DNA of 64,000 bases from positions 124,001 to 188,000 of the forward strand of contig NZ_OY762229.1 of the NCBI RefSeq assembly GCF_963665355.1, in the 5' to 3' direction. The stretch comes from an uncultured Desulfobacter sp. Lineage in GTDB: Bacteria > Desulfobacterota > Desulfobacteria > Desulfobacterales > Desulfobacteraceae. Each line of letters opens with the position of its first letter. Position 1 is the stretch's first letter. The notes beneath the pieces were generated by a model. That model saw nothing but the letters and a program-made list of their open reading frames with translations, was not told the origin of the DNA and did not search any database. Both the position numbers and the translations under genes were made by a program. Shown here in pieces: positions 8,461 through 20,400 of this stretch.

Positions 8461-9249
8461 ATGCCTGAAAAGGTCTGCATGGAAAATGTCGCCATTGTGC
8501 TGCATGACACCCGGGTTCCGGAGAACATCGGCGCTGCGGCCCGGGCTGCGGCCAACATGGGTGTGGGAGAACTGATTGTTTCCGCGCCCAGAACTCTTGA
8601 CATGGAACGGATTCTGAAGGTGGCGACCCACTCCGCGTCGGGACTGGTTGAAACCATGACGGTGTGCAAGACCCTGTCCGAAGCACTTGGGCCGTTCAAC
8701 TGGATTGTAGGAACCACGGCACGGCTTGGCGGTACGCGCCGGGTGAACACCTGCGTGGCCGATCTTGCCCAAAAGCTGATTCCCATATCTTCGGAAAACA
8801 GGGTGGCTGTTCTTTTCGGCCCCGAGGACCGGGGGCTGACCAATGAAGATTTGCGCCTGTGCCACGACCTTGTGAATATCCCCACGGCCGGGTTTTCTTC
8901 CCTGAACCTGGGCCAGGCCGTCATGATCATGTGCTATGAACTGTTCAAGGCCCGCAACCGGACACCGGAATTTCATATCCCCCGCCTGGCCGGCCGGCAT
9001 GAGCTTGAGAACATGTATGAAGAGCTCAAAGAGACCCTTGCCCTTATCCACTACATCAATCCAGAAAACCCGGAAGACCGGCTCGACAAGGCCCGCGGTT
9101 TTTTAAGCCGCTACCAGCTCAGGGCCCGGGAGGTGAGTATAGTCAGGAGCATCTGCCGCCAGGTGGCACGGTATGGCGACCAGTGTTACCGGGCCGGCCA
9201 GGCCGCAGGTGCGACTGACGGCCCCAAACGCCAGGAGCCGGAATCATAA
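8461..9249 (+). CDS. trmJ: SpoU/TrmH-family RNA 2'-O-methyltransferase, TrmJ-like
   Basis: 262 residues. All three SPOUT knot motifs are visible: motif 1 with the conserved Asn and Arg (PENIGAAARAAANMG, residues ~21-35), motif 2 (LFGPEDRGLTNEDL, ~119-132) and motif 3 (SLNLGQAVMIMCYEL, ~147-161). The enzyme should methylate a ribose 2'-OH in tRNA or rRNA using SAM. A C-terminal helical extension is as in TrmJ. GGGAGA precedes the ATG by 6 bases. The exact RNA target cannot be read from the sequence, so the symbol is tentative. Confidence 0.82.
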   Translation: MPEKVCMENVAIVLHDTRVPENIGAAARAAANMGVGELIVSAPRTLDMERILKVATHSASGLVETMTVCKTLSEALGPFNWIVGTTARLGGTRRVNTCVADLAQKLIPISSENRVAVLFGPEDRGLTNEDLRLCHDLVNIPTAGFSSLNLGQAVMIMCYELFKARNRTPEFHIPRLAGRHELENMYEELKETLALIHYINPENPEDRLDKARGFLSRYQLRAREVSIVRSICRQVARYGDQCYRAGQAAGATDGPKRQEPES

Positions 9250-9279
9250 CAGACAAAATGATTGGTGTGCATGAAAACC

Positions 9280-9726
9280 TCACATCAATGTTTTCAGCAC
9301 ATCCTCCTTGCCCACAATACCCACCACCTTATTTTCGTGAACCACAGGAATGGTGTGAAAGTGCTTTTCAACCATCAGGGCTGCAATGTCACTGACCGGT
9401 GTGTCCGGTGTTACGGTGACAGGGTCTGTCACCATGGCCTGGGCCACGGTGACGGCGGCCATTTTTTTCATTTCATGTTCAAGTTTTTTAGATGAGGACA
9501 AAGGAATAATGCTGTCCAGGAAGGTGAGAATGGGGGGTAAAGAGATGTTCTTCTGCTGGAAAATAAGATCACTCTGGCACAAAATTCCTTTGAGTTCGCC
9601 ATCCCCATCCACCACGGGTACGCCGTTAATGTGGTTGGTTAAAAGAATTTCCACGGCCCGGGTGATGTCGGTTTCCGGGGTAATTGAAATAACTTTTTTT
9701 TCCATGATGTCTTCAGCAGTTTTCAT
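9280..9726 (-). CDS. Tandem CBS-domain protein
   Basis: 148 residues made almost wholly of two CBS domains: residues ~1-60 (AEDIMEKKVISITPETDI...HINGVPVVDGDGELKGI) and ~88-148 (VAQAMVTDPVTVTPDTP...HTIPVVHENKVVGI). Such stand-alone pairs bind adenine nucleotides and act as small regulatory modules. AGGAAA precedes the ATG. It converges with the TrmJ-like gene. The 195 bases upstream, shared with the divergent RMD1-like gene, are AT-rich and would hold both promoters. The partner protein is unknown. Confidence 0.85.
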   Translation of the reverse strand: MKTAEDIMEKKVISITPETDITRAVEILLTNHINGVPVVDGDGELKGILCQSDLIFQQKNISLPPILTFLDSIIPLSSSKKLEHEMKKMAAVTVAQAMVTDPVTVTPDTPVSDIAALMVEKHFHTIPVVHENKVVGIVGKEDVLKTLM

Positions 9727-9921
9727 TTTTGACTTTCCTATGCCATGGGTTACAGGGGAACCGGAAATTTGCGCATCTCCGAATAGTTATATACTCAATA
9801 AATATACCTTTGGTAAAAAAACTGCAATGCCGTCATCATCCCGCCCCAAAACATTGGAAATAACAGTTTCCTTTTAAATGAAATTTCAGTATGTTGTAAT
9901 CCTTTTCAACTGGAGGAAATC

Positions 9922-10710
9922 GTGGAAAAACTAGTTTTCGGGCTGCATGTCAACAGCAATATCAATATTGAAATCATAAAAAGATCTCTGCTCTTTCAAC
10001 TGATCAAAGAAGAACCAACAGAGCTTTTTTATATCACTGAAACAGGAGGTTATATCTTTATTGCCAATTACGGCAGTGTGGTATTTGTCGATGTGGACCA
10101 GGGCGAACAAACCCTTATTTTACGATCCATCCGCGATCTTCTGGACATTGAATCCACACCACATTTTGAAAGTGAAAAATATACCATTGAAATCGACAGC
10201 AAAAAACAGCGCAGGGTTCTTTTCAATAAAGTCATTCTGACTTCATACGAGGTAGATAAGATCTACACGATCATGTTCTCCATCGCCCAGTCCATCGCCT
10301 TAAGTTATTACTGTTCACAGTCTGAATCTCTTATAGAAGAGACAAGGATCTACACCACCCAGCTGGAGACAAAGGGGAAAGTCGATCTTAAAGGCAGACA
10401 ACTGATCCAGTATATCGGAAAAGTCCTGAACTTAAAAAATCAGATTGCCCGCAACCTCTATGTCTTTGACACCCCGCAACTGATGTGGGAAGAGCAAAGT
10501 CTTGACGAGCTGCATACCGCCCTGACCCGGGAACTTGATATAACGCTGCGCTACCGTTATATCCAGGAAAATTTAGGAATTATCCAGGAGAATCTTGAGC
10601 TGTTCAAGGATCTTTCCCAGCACAGCCACAATGCCCAGCTGGAGTGGATTATTATCATTCTGATCCTCATTGAGGTGGTTGATCTGTTTGTAACTAAACT
10701 ACTCCGCTGA
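9922..10710 (+). CDS. RMD1/YagE-family protein (DUF155)
   Basis: 262 residues starting at a GTG with TGGAGGAAAT just upstream. The sequence resembles the RMD1/SIF2 (DUF155) family: an alpha/beta N-terminal half (IFIANYGSVVFVDVDQGE), a helical region rich in Glu and Leu, and one C-terminal membrane helix (residues ~240-260, WIIIILILIEVVDLF). Family members include mitochondrial RMND1; the bacterial role is unknown. The helical segment containing LDELHTALTRELDITLRYRYIQENLGIIQENL looks like a coiled coil. Its end overlaps the convergent phosphopantetheinyl transferase by 17 bases. Confidence 0.75.
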   Translation: MEKLVFGLHVNSNINIEIIKRSLLFQLIKEEPTELFYITETGGYIFIANYGSVVFVDVDQGEQTLILRSIRDLLDIESTPHFESEKYTIEIDSKKQRRVLFNKVILTSYEVDKIYTIMFSIAQSIALSYYCSQSESLIEETRIYTTQLETKGKVDLKGRQLIQYIGKVLNLKNQIARNLYVFDTPQLMWEEQSLDELHTALTRELDITLRYRYIQENLGIIQENLELFKDLSQHSHNAQLEWIIIILILIEVVDLFVTKLLR

Positions 10711-11431
10711 TCCTTTTGCCTCCCCCAGACGGATGTCCAGAGACAACTGAAAAAATGATATTATCCCGGTGGTATGATTTTACGAAAAGATCCTCAATGA
10801 CAGCATAATTTTCGAAAAGTGTTTCATCCAGCCATTCTATTTTTTTCACCGAGGCTTTTAAACCGGTCCGCCGGTATTTGAGCATCGCTTCTTTAATGGT
10901 CCAAATTTTCAGAATGGTTTCAAGATCTGCGCCGGCATATGTCTGTTGTTCTTTTTGGGAAAATCCGGCATGTAAAAGCGCCGGGATATCCACAGGGCGT
11001 ATGACCTCCATATCAATGCCCAGGGCATTGGCTTTACCGGGCAGGGCTGCGGCCAGGGCATAATCACCGGCATGTGAAATGGATATGGCATAATCAAGAA
11101 AGGCTGGCAAAACGGGTGCCCCGGATGAATCATTGTGTATTTCAATGTCATCCGGGGAAAGTTTTGCCTGCTGCATGACAAGGTTCTTGACTGCCCACCG
11201 TCCGGCCAGGCGCTCCACCTGTTTTTTCAGGGCAAACAATTGATTGAGTCCGGTGAGTTCAGCTTGAGACAGCACAGGCTGTGCAAACTCATCCCGACGG
11301 AATTGGATGCCGGGCCTGGTCTGGTAACCAGGCCCGACACTTTGGGGTAACAACGCCTTGAGCATTTCCGGAATGTGGACAAGACAGAAATGAATGCCCT
11401 GGTCCCGGAACAGCAGGCGTGTGTTCTGCAT
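10694..11431 (-). CDS. 4'-phosphopantetheinyl transferase (Sfp/PfaE-like)
   Basis: 245 residues. The family motifs are clear: GIDMEVIRP at about residue 137 (Mg-binding Asp) and the WTIKEAMLK motif at about residue 173. It transfers the 4'-phosphopantetheine arm of CoA to carrier-protein domains. Its ATG directly abuts the stop codon of the giant synthase with no spacing, so it should be coupled to that gene and is the obvious activating enzyme for the four ACP domains encoded there. This mirrors pfaE next to pfaABCD clusters. The N-terminal region before residue 60 is less conserved. Confidence 0.9.
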   Translation of the reverse strand: MQNTRLLFRDQGIHFCLVHIPEMLKALLPQSVGPGYQTRPGIQFRRDEFAQPVLSQAELTGLNQLFALKKQVERLAGRWAVKNLVMQQAKLSPDDIEIHNDSSGAPVLPAFLDYAISISHAGDYALAAALPGKANALGIDMEVIRPVDIPALLHAGFSQKEQQTYAGADLETILKIWTIKEAMLKYRRTGLKASVKKIEWLDETLFENYAVIEDLFVKSYHRDNIIFSVVSGHPSGGGKRISGVV

Positions 11432-14400
11432 TTATCCGGCCATCAGACCGCTGCCGGCCAGTTTGACCTTGGACATGTCGGGCAGTTCCTCCTGGGCCAG
11501 ACGATCGACCCGGACCATTTCAAAGCCCTGGATATCAACGATCACACGGCCTGAAGTATCTGCCAGCTGCATGTTATAGGTCTTTGTGTCACCATCCTGG
11601 GCCAGACGCCGGGTCAGACAGAAATAAGGCGTATCAGGCAGAACAGTCCCTGCGAATGAGGCCTTCTGGATGGAAAAGGGCAATACCACGTCCGTACTGG
11701 TGAAAAACTCCAGTATGCCGCCGGTCTGGAACATGGCATCCATGATCACTACGGGGGTGGCAAATTCAGGATAGGTCTGTCCTTTAAAGAATTCGCGCCC
11801 GGGCCGCCATTGAACCACGGTGACAAGACCATCCGGGTCCAGTTCAACCAGCTGATCCACGGAGCGGAACAGTCCGTCCATGAACAGGCGGTCCGCATGG
11901 TAGATCTGTTCCTGCCACCCGGGATCAACCTTTAATTCGGCTACCGCCGGGATCTGGGTGGTTTGGGGTGTTGATGGCGTCATTGCAATCTTGAACTTTC
12001 CCTGGAAATGCAGGGTATCCTGGACCGGCGCTTTACCGCCCGGAGGAGTGAAAACAGAGTGTATCCGGGTGGCTATCATCCCGTCCGCCATTTTTTCAGC
12101 ATACACTTCAATCTCTTTGGGACGGTTTTTCAACAGCTTGATGCCATAGGGGATTTTAAAATCACTGACCTCAAGGATGTGTCCCCGGCCACCGCTGCAC
12201 TCCAGGGCTGCTTCAGCCATGGTTTCCAGACCGGTGGCACCCAGGAACAGAGGCACACCTTTTCTTTCGTGGTCAAAAAGGAAAAGATCTCTGTCAGCTT
12301 CCAGAAGGCGTTTGAACTTCAGCCCCTCCCGGCCGGCATCCTTTTCCACGGAATCCAGAAAAGGCCCCACGGCAAGCAGTCCGTCCGGATCAAAGGCGGC
12401 CGGATTTTTTTCCGGGGGCGCACCAATGAGAATCTCAACGCTTTCCGGATTGTGCAGCTCTTCCTTGAAAAACCGGATACCTTGTGCCACCGGCAGAAAG
12501 GCAATGCCTTTTTCCTTTAACACGGCTTCAATGGTGCCTTCCGATGCCATACCGATTTCGGCCCAGGCGGTCCAGTCAAAAATTTTGAAGGTCAATCCCT
12601 GGGTTTTCAACGCCTGTGCCTGTATCATGGCCCCCATCATGTCGTTTCCGGCCGTGTAGTCTGACTGGGCTTCGTTGCCGAATCTGGCCGTGATGGATGA
12701 AAAACCGATGAGATACCGGCAGTTTTTGTTTTCAATGGCTGCCAGCACATTGGCCAGTCCCTTGACCTTGGTGTCAAACACCACGTTAAAGTCATCCATG
12801 GATTTTTTCTCAATCATGATGCTTCTGTCCACACCGGCGGCATGTATTACCCCGTCAATGCGCTCGTATTGGCTGATGGCCTTTTGTACGGCATCGGGAT
12901 CGGTGACATCCACAGCATGGTAGTCCACGGTTTTTACCTTGCTGCGCAGCCGGGCCAGATTGTCCCGGGCGGTGAGAATGCGCCGCAGACCAGCAGCCCT
13001 TTTTTTCAGCTCAACGGGCTTGGCGTTGGGATGTATGGATTTGAGAGCCGCCATGATCTGTGTGTCACTCATGGCTTCGGCCCCGGAAACTTCCAATTCG
13101 TCTTCCACACGGCTGCGTCCTAAAATGACCAGGTTCATATTGGGACCTGCAATCTCCCTGACCAGTTCATAGGTGATGCCCGCAGCACCGCCTGTGACCA
13201 GCAGAGTATCGCTCCCTTTTATGACGGAAGTCTCTTCTCCCGAAAGCTGTGATTTTTGCCCGCCGCCGCTCTTTGCCCGGATACCGAATCTCAAGCCCTT
13301 TTCATGCCCCACCTCCAGATGGGTTGTGGCGCCAAAAACTTCACCCAGGAACAAGGCTGCGGCACCGGCCATATCGGTCAGCTCGTTTTTATCCATGAAC
13401 TCCACAAGTTTGACCCCTGTGCCCGGGTACTCCTTGGCAACCGTTTTCAGCAGACCTGAAATACCGCTGAAAACCGGATAAATCCGATCCGGTGCCGGTG
13501 CCCTGAAACGAGCCAGGGCGGACTGGACCGACACGGCAGCCAGACGGCCCCGGGATTGATCCAGCTGGTCTGCAAAGGCCTTGCACAACAGGAATAAAAA
13601 TTTAACTGCATCTGCCCCCTCCTGCAGATTTTCACCGCCATCCGCAATAACATCCAGGGGATGGAGGAAAAAGATCCCGGAAAGGTTTTCATGATCCACC
13701 TTTATCCGGTCAATGATCTCCCGGGCTTTGTCAAGGGTGTTCAAGTCTACTGTATAATCATCCTGCTCACTGCTGCCCACGCAGATGACATCTCCTTTGT
13801 TTGCCCTGATCAGGTCAGCCACAGCCCGGCCAAATCCCTGGTGATCCATGGTGATCAAATAGGTCTGTCCTTCAAGGCCGGGATTGACCGGTACAGGGTC
13901 AGAAAGCTTGCGCAATCCAAAGGCATAACGCTGGATTCCGGCCGGACTTGATTGAACCGGCTGCTCTGTTTCAGTATCCTGTGTGCCGGGGGCTGAAGGG
14001 GCGGGCGTGGTCACAGGCGTCACATCACTCTTTCCCCCCAGGCCGGCTTGGACATATTCACTGATTTTCCGGATGGTGTTCAATTCAGAAAGATTTATAT
14101 CCTCGGGCACGGACAGTCCGTACTCTTTGGTGATCTTGCCGAAGGTCTCCACCTGTTTCACCGTGTCAATGCCCAGATCAGCCTCCAGGTCCAGGTCCGG
14201 TTCCAGCATGTCCAGGGCGTAACCGGTTTGATCGGCGATCATGGCTATGATCTCACCGGTGATGTCCGACGAGGTGCCGGCACCTGAATCCGGGGTCTGG
14301 GTCACTGCCCCGGAGCCAGGCTGTGCAGGGGATTCATCTGTCTGAATCTGGCTGCTGATGTAGTCTGCAATTTTCCGGATGGTGTTCAGTTCCGAAAGGC

Positions 14401-17400
14401 TGATATCCTCGGGCACATTCAGGCCAAAGGATTTGGTGATTTTGCCGAAGGTCTCCACCTGTTTCACCGTGTCAATGCCCAGATCCGCTTCCAGATCCAG
14501 GTCCGCTTCCAGCATGTCCCGGGTGTAGCCGGTCTGATCGGCGATCATGTCGGTGATGGCATCCAGGACGCCTGCGGACGGGGCTGATCCGGAAACCCCG
14601 GCTGCGATTGCACCTGTGTCAGATTCAGGCTGTCCGGGGATGTCATCGGTCTGAACCCGGCTGCTGATGTAGTCTGCAATTTTCCGGATGGTGTTCAGTT
14701 CCGAAAGGCTGATATCCTCGGGCACGCTCAGGCCGAAGGACTTGGTGATCTTGCCGAAGGTCTCCACCTGTTTCACCGTGTCAATGCCCAGATCCGCTTC
14801 CAGATCCAGGTCCGCTTCCAGCATGTCCCGGGTGTAGCCGGTCTGATCGGCGATCATGTCGGTGATGGCATCCAGGACGTTTGCAGACGGAGCTGATCCC
14901 GAAGGCGCCGGGGTTGTTGCCGCTGAACCGGAGTCAGGCTGTTCCGGTGTTTCATCCGTATTAACCCGTTCTCCGATATAACCTGCAATTTTCCGGATGG
15001 TGTTCAGTTCCGAAAGGCTGATATCCTCGGGCACGCTCAGGCCGAAGGACTTGGTGATCTTGCCGAAGGTCTCCACCTGTTTCACCGTGTCAATGCCCAG
15101 ATCCGCCTCCAGGTCCAGATCCGGTTCCAGCATGTCATGGGTGTAGCCGGTCTGGTTTGCAATGAGTTCGGTAATCTGGCTTAAGACATTTTTGGACCCG
15201 GCATTGCCTGCAACTTTTTTAGGCTGTTCTGCCGGAGCAGATACCGTCGGTACGGGTTTCAGGTCTGCCTTGGGCGCCGAAACCGGGGCTTTAGGCGCAT
15301 TTTGCCCGGCCGGCTGACGGCCTTTGTCCGCCAAACCGTTTTGTGCCTGGGCCATTGTTTCTGCACGCTCCTCCCTGGGAAAAACACACAGGGTTTTATG
15401 TATGACGCTGAGCATGGGATCCGGGCTGCCGGAAATCCGGGTCAGCCACTCATGATAAACCGGGTTGTTTTCCACACCGGCTTCTTCAAGTCGATCCAGC
15501 ATCAGGAAGGCAAAATGGGACCCGAAACCTGCGCTGAAATGCAGACCATATCGGTAATCGCCCTTCCCTTCCTGGGCAAAATTCAGATCTGAAAATTCGT
15601 CAGGCACATGAACCAGGTTGGCCACAGGCGGAATTTTCCTTGCCTGGAGGCCTTTCACCAGTATGGCATCCTCAATGCCCGCCCCCAGGGTGTGGCCGGT
15701 GTATCCCTTGGTATTGGTGACCACAATCTGCTTATAATCATCGGGGAATGCGCTCTTTAACGCCTCAACCTCTGCCGAGGCACTGCCGCCCCGGGCCGGG
15801 GTAAAGGTCTCATGGGACATGAATACCAGCTGTTTTGCCATGTCCGACCGGGAGATGGCGTTTTGCTTTTCCACCAGTCCCACGAATTTTCTGAGCTCAC
15901 CGGCAAGGTGGTTCACATCAATACGGGAGGGATGAAATGCACTGTTGCCGATATAGGAACCCATAATTCGAACCTGGCCGTTCAATCCCCTGCGTTTCAG
16001 GGTATCTTCCCGTTCCACCACAACACCCACGGCACCTGAACCTAAAATGGTTCCGTTGCGGTCCGCATCAAAGGGTTTGGCTGCGTCGGAGATCACTTCC
16101 TTGCTGGTGGCTGCGCCCATGGCCAGGAATCCTGACCCCACCCAAGGCATCTGGGCATCAGTTGTGGCCGCTTCACCGCCGATGACGATCACCCGCTCAC
16201 ACCGGGCGCTTCGAATCCAGTCCTGGGCCACGCCAATGGCCTGGGTGGTGGATGCACAGGCACCGTGCAGGTGAATATTGGGTCCCTTTGCCCGGATGAG
16301 ACTGGCAAAATGGGCTCCGCCCAGGGAGACGATGTCAAAGAGGATATTGCGTTCAAATTTGTACTGGCCGTATATTTTGCGGCGCTCACGAATCTTAAAA
16401 AACCAGTCCGTGATAATATCCTTCATATCCCTGTCCGTAAGATTTTCCATCAGATGATAGTAGATATTTTCCAGCTCATCATAGGGTCTGACGTAGAACT
16501 TGTTGTAATAATATGCATTGAGATGATGCAGCAGGGTTTCAAATCCCGGAAAAATACCCGTCATGATCACGCCTGTCGTCTGCTGCATCTCTTCGGGCAA
16601 CACCAGTCCGTCTGGGATTTTGCTGCCGGTGGAGGTTTTTTTATACGCTTTGACCAGGGGGATATGGGCGTCTTTCAGCGCCTCAATCCCTGCGGCCATG
16701 GCCAGTTCATCCACAAGGTCAAATTTTCTGCTGATGCCGTATTCCGTAGCCAGATCAAAATACCCCAGTTTCCCGGCAAGCTGGATCACATCACTGGTGT
16801 TCACGATATCCACAAACTTGGCATTGCCGTTGGGTTCCTTGAATACACGGGTGATGTTCATGTCCACAATTTTCTTTTTCTCTTCCTGGGTCAACGGCTC
16901 AATGAAATTATTTCCGGCAAGAATCCGGTCAAAATTTTTCTCATTGAACACCTGATTGCCTTTGCCCGGCAGCCCTATGGCCGCACCCACGATACAGACC
17001 GAGCCGGTATAAAGGCCCAGATTCTCAACGGCCTCCAGGGCCTTTTTCTTCTGAAATGCCTGATATTCGCGCTGTAATACGGTTTGAACCAGATTTTGAT
17101 TCTGCTTTACAAAAGTATCAAAATCCACATCGCTGTTCATCGCTTCTTTGGGCACTTCCGTTTTTTGCAGCTCTTCAGGTTCGGGCGTCATCACTTCCCG
17201 GGAAGCCGGCGCAGTTGCCTGGACAATTTGCTTTTCAGAAGATGCGATGAACTGCTCTATGGCCAGGGTGAAACATTCAAGCTCGCCTTTTTTGGCATCT
17301 GCCGTGGGCATGGATTCCGGATTTTCGATGGAGATGTTTTTCAGCAGGTTGCACAAAAGCCTGCCCGGTCCGATCTCAATAAACCGCCGGCAACCCTGGG

Positions 17401-20400
17401 CATGAACGCCTTTTACGGATTCTACAAATTCCACAGGAGAGACGATCTGGCGCGCCAGATGCTGCCGAATCATCTGTTCATCCGCAGGATAGGGTTTTGC
17501 GGTGAGGTTTGAAATAATTTTATGGGCATTTTTAAGATTGAATTTTACAGCCCCAAGGGTCTTGGCCATATTCTGGGCCGCAGGTTCCAGCAACGGGGTG
17601 TGAAAGGCCGCGGACAAAGCCAGTTTTTTATGGAAAATATCTTTGTCTTTCAAGTGGGCGCAGAAAAGATCTATGCCTTTGGTTGTCCCGGCAATGGCGG
17701 TCTGCTTTTCACTATTTTTGTTGACCAGCCAGATATCGGAAACCCCGGATTCTGAGATCATATCCTGGGCGCCTTTTTCCCCGTCAAATACCACCATGAT
17801 CCCGCCGGGGTTTTCGTTGGAGGCCTGGGCCATGAAGTCAGCCCTGGAGATCACAAGGTTCATGGCTGTGCTGAAATCAAGCAAGCCTGCACAATAAAGG
17901 GCGGAGTATTCCCCGACGCTGTGGCCGATATAAAAATCAGGCTGAAAACCTTTCAGGTCCAAGGCATGATAAATGGCGGCCGTGGACAGGAAGATCGCGG
18001 GCTGGGTATTTTCCGTCTGGTTGAGCGGGGCACCTCCGGCGTTCATGATATCCAGAAGAGAAGTTCCCCTTCGTTCCTGGAAGATGGATTCTCCCTGATC
18101 CATCATGGTTTTGATCTCAGGAACAGACTCATAAAGGGCTTTGAGCATACCTGCAAACTGGGCGCCCTGGCCTGAAAGCAGAGCCGTGACAGCATCGGTC
18201 CGAATCTTATCCGGCCAGACACCGGGGGTGACTTCGGACAGTTCAGCAGTTGCGTAAGCGCTCTGGGGCCGCAGGAAACGCGGCAGGCGACCGATGACCA
18301 CATGGGCGTGGTTGCCGCCGATACCGTTGACATCTGCGCCGAGAAGCGCATTGTCCGCCAGCGGCGTTATCTCTTTGACCGGGTGCAGCAGGCTGTCCTT
18401 TTCTATGAGCGTGGAGTCGGCTCTATACCCGTGGGTGGGCAGCAGAACCCCCTTATCCGACATCATCAGAAGCCTTGTCATGACCACCCCGGGATTGGCT
18501 GCTTTAAAGTACCCGAATTCGGTTTTGATATTACCGTACGCCAATGGACGAATCAGGCTTTTTTCAATGGCCTGTTTTTCCACCAGATCCAGGAAGGGAT
18601 TGGACACGCCGAATACATCCAGGTAGGCCAGATCGGTTTTCCGGGTTTTAAACACCCCGGTATCATTTGCCAGAACCTTCTCATATTTGTTTTCAGAAGG
18701 TGACAGTAAATGCTCAGGCGCACTTCCCGCCATATTCAGGCATTTCAATTCACCCAGGATGGGCATGTTGTTTTGTTTGGCATAGGCATAGGTGGTGACA
18801 ACCAGGCAGGCTGCCCCCTCGCCCATGACATACCCGTTGGCCTTATTGTCAAACAAGGTGGGTTCAGTCTCCGCCAGAATACCCAGGCGCTTGAATGCCA
18901 GCAGTACCCCCGGATACAGGTTGGTATCCACCCCACCGGTGACCACGGCGTCCAGGTTGCCTGCCCGCAAATTTTTAACAGCCAAGTCCAGGGCCATGGT
19001 GGCCGAAGCACATGAGCCATCCACCACAAAATTGGTGCCCTGGGTATTATAATGTTTGGAGATGCGGGCAGACACAATATTTGACAGCATGCCGGGGATG
19101 CTGTCCCCGGTCATGGCCGGATACCTTTGCCTCAAAAGATCGCCTATGTTTTGTGCAATGGCGGAAAGAGCTTTTTCATCCACCTGTTCGGTGGACCGGA
19201 TCATGCGCTGGAGCAGCGGAATCCGGGTGCGGATAACAGACTCGACATTCCGGGTTCCGGAGATTGTGCCCAGGATGACCCCGACCCTGTTGCCGGCCGG
19301 CAGCCTGTCCAGTAGTCCGGCATGTGCAAGGGCCTGGCCCGCCGCATCCAGGCCGAACAACTGGGCCCGGTCCATGAATGTCATGGCGGAAGGCGGAATT
19401 TTAAAAGCTTTGGGATCCAGCATAAAATCGTCGACAATGCCGTTTTTCATCATGGGCAGGTGAAATCCCGAAGATACGTCCTCCTCGGCATAGCACGCAT
19501 TGGCCAGGCGCTGGGCTGGCATAGGCTGGTAAGACTTTTTCCCGGCGACCATGTTGTCCCAGAACGCATCAATGTTTCGGGCCTTGGGCAGAACAACGCC
19601 CATGCCGGAAAAGACGATTCTCTGGCCATTGGGATCATGGTCAAGGTCTGTAAAAATTTTGCGGGGCAGAGTCGCGTAGTCCCCGTTGAACTCGCTGACC
19701 ACGGTATGGTAGTTAATCCCCCCGAATCCATAGGAGCTTACCGCTGCCATGCGCGGGCCGGTGGCGGGCGTCTGCCAGGGCTTCGGGCTCTCCAGGATAA
19801 ACAGGGATGACCCGGGAATGTCGATTTTGGGAGAAATTGTTGCAAACGCCCCGTTGGGAGGCAGAACCTGATGGTTTATCGCCAGCAGCGTTTTGATCAT
19901 TCCGGCCATGCCGGCAGCTCCCAGCAGATGGCCGATCTGGGACTTAATGGATGAAACCCCGATGGATCCGTTTCGGTCATACACCTGGCGCAGGGTCTCC
20001 ATCTCCACGGCATCCCCCACCTTGGTGCCGGTGCCGTGGGCTTCAATGAACTGCACCATTCCGGGGGAGAATTGTGTTTTTATCTTTTCATGGCAGCGCT
20101 GGAACGCCAATCGCTGTCCCTCTTTATCAGGGGCGGCAATGCCTTTGCCCTTTCCGTCGGAAGAGGCGGCAATACCCTTGATGACCCCAAGAATGGAATC
20201 ATTTTCCCGGATGGCATCTTTGAGGCGTTTCAGAACCAGGACGCCGGCCCCTTCGCCCAGGGTAAAGCCGTCAGCCCGTTCATCAAAGGGATATGATCCG
20301 TTGGCAGACAGGGTGCCCATCTTGCAGAATCCCACAAAGGATTCCGGTGTGAGGTTCGTGTTGACACCGCCTGCGATGACCATGTCATGGGTTCCGCTTA

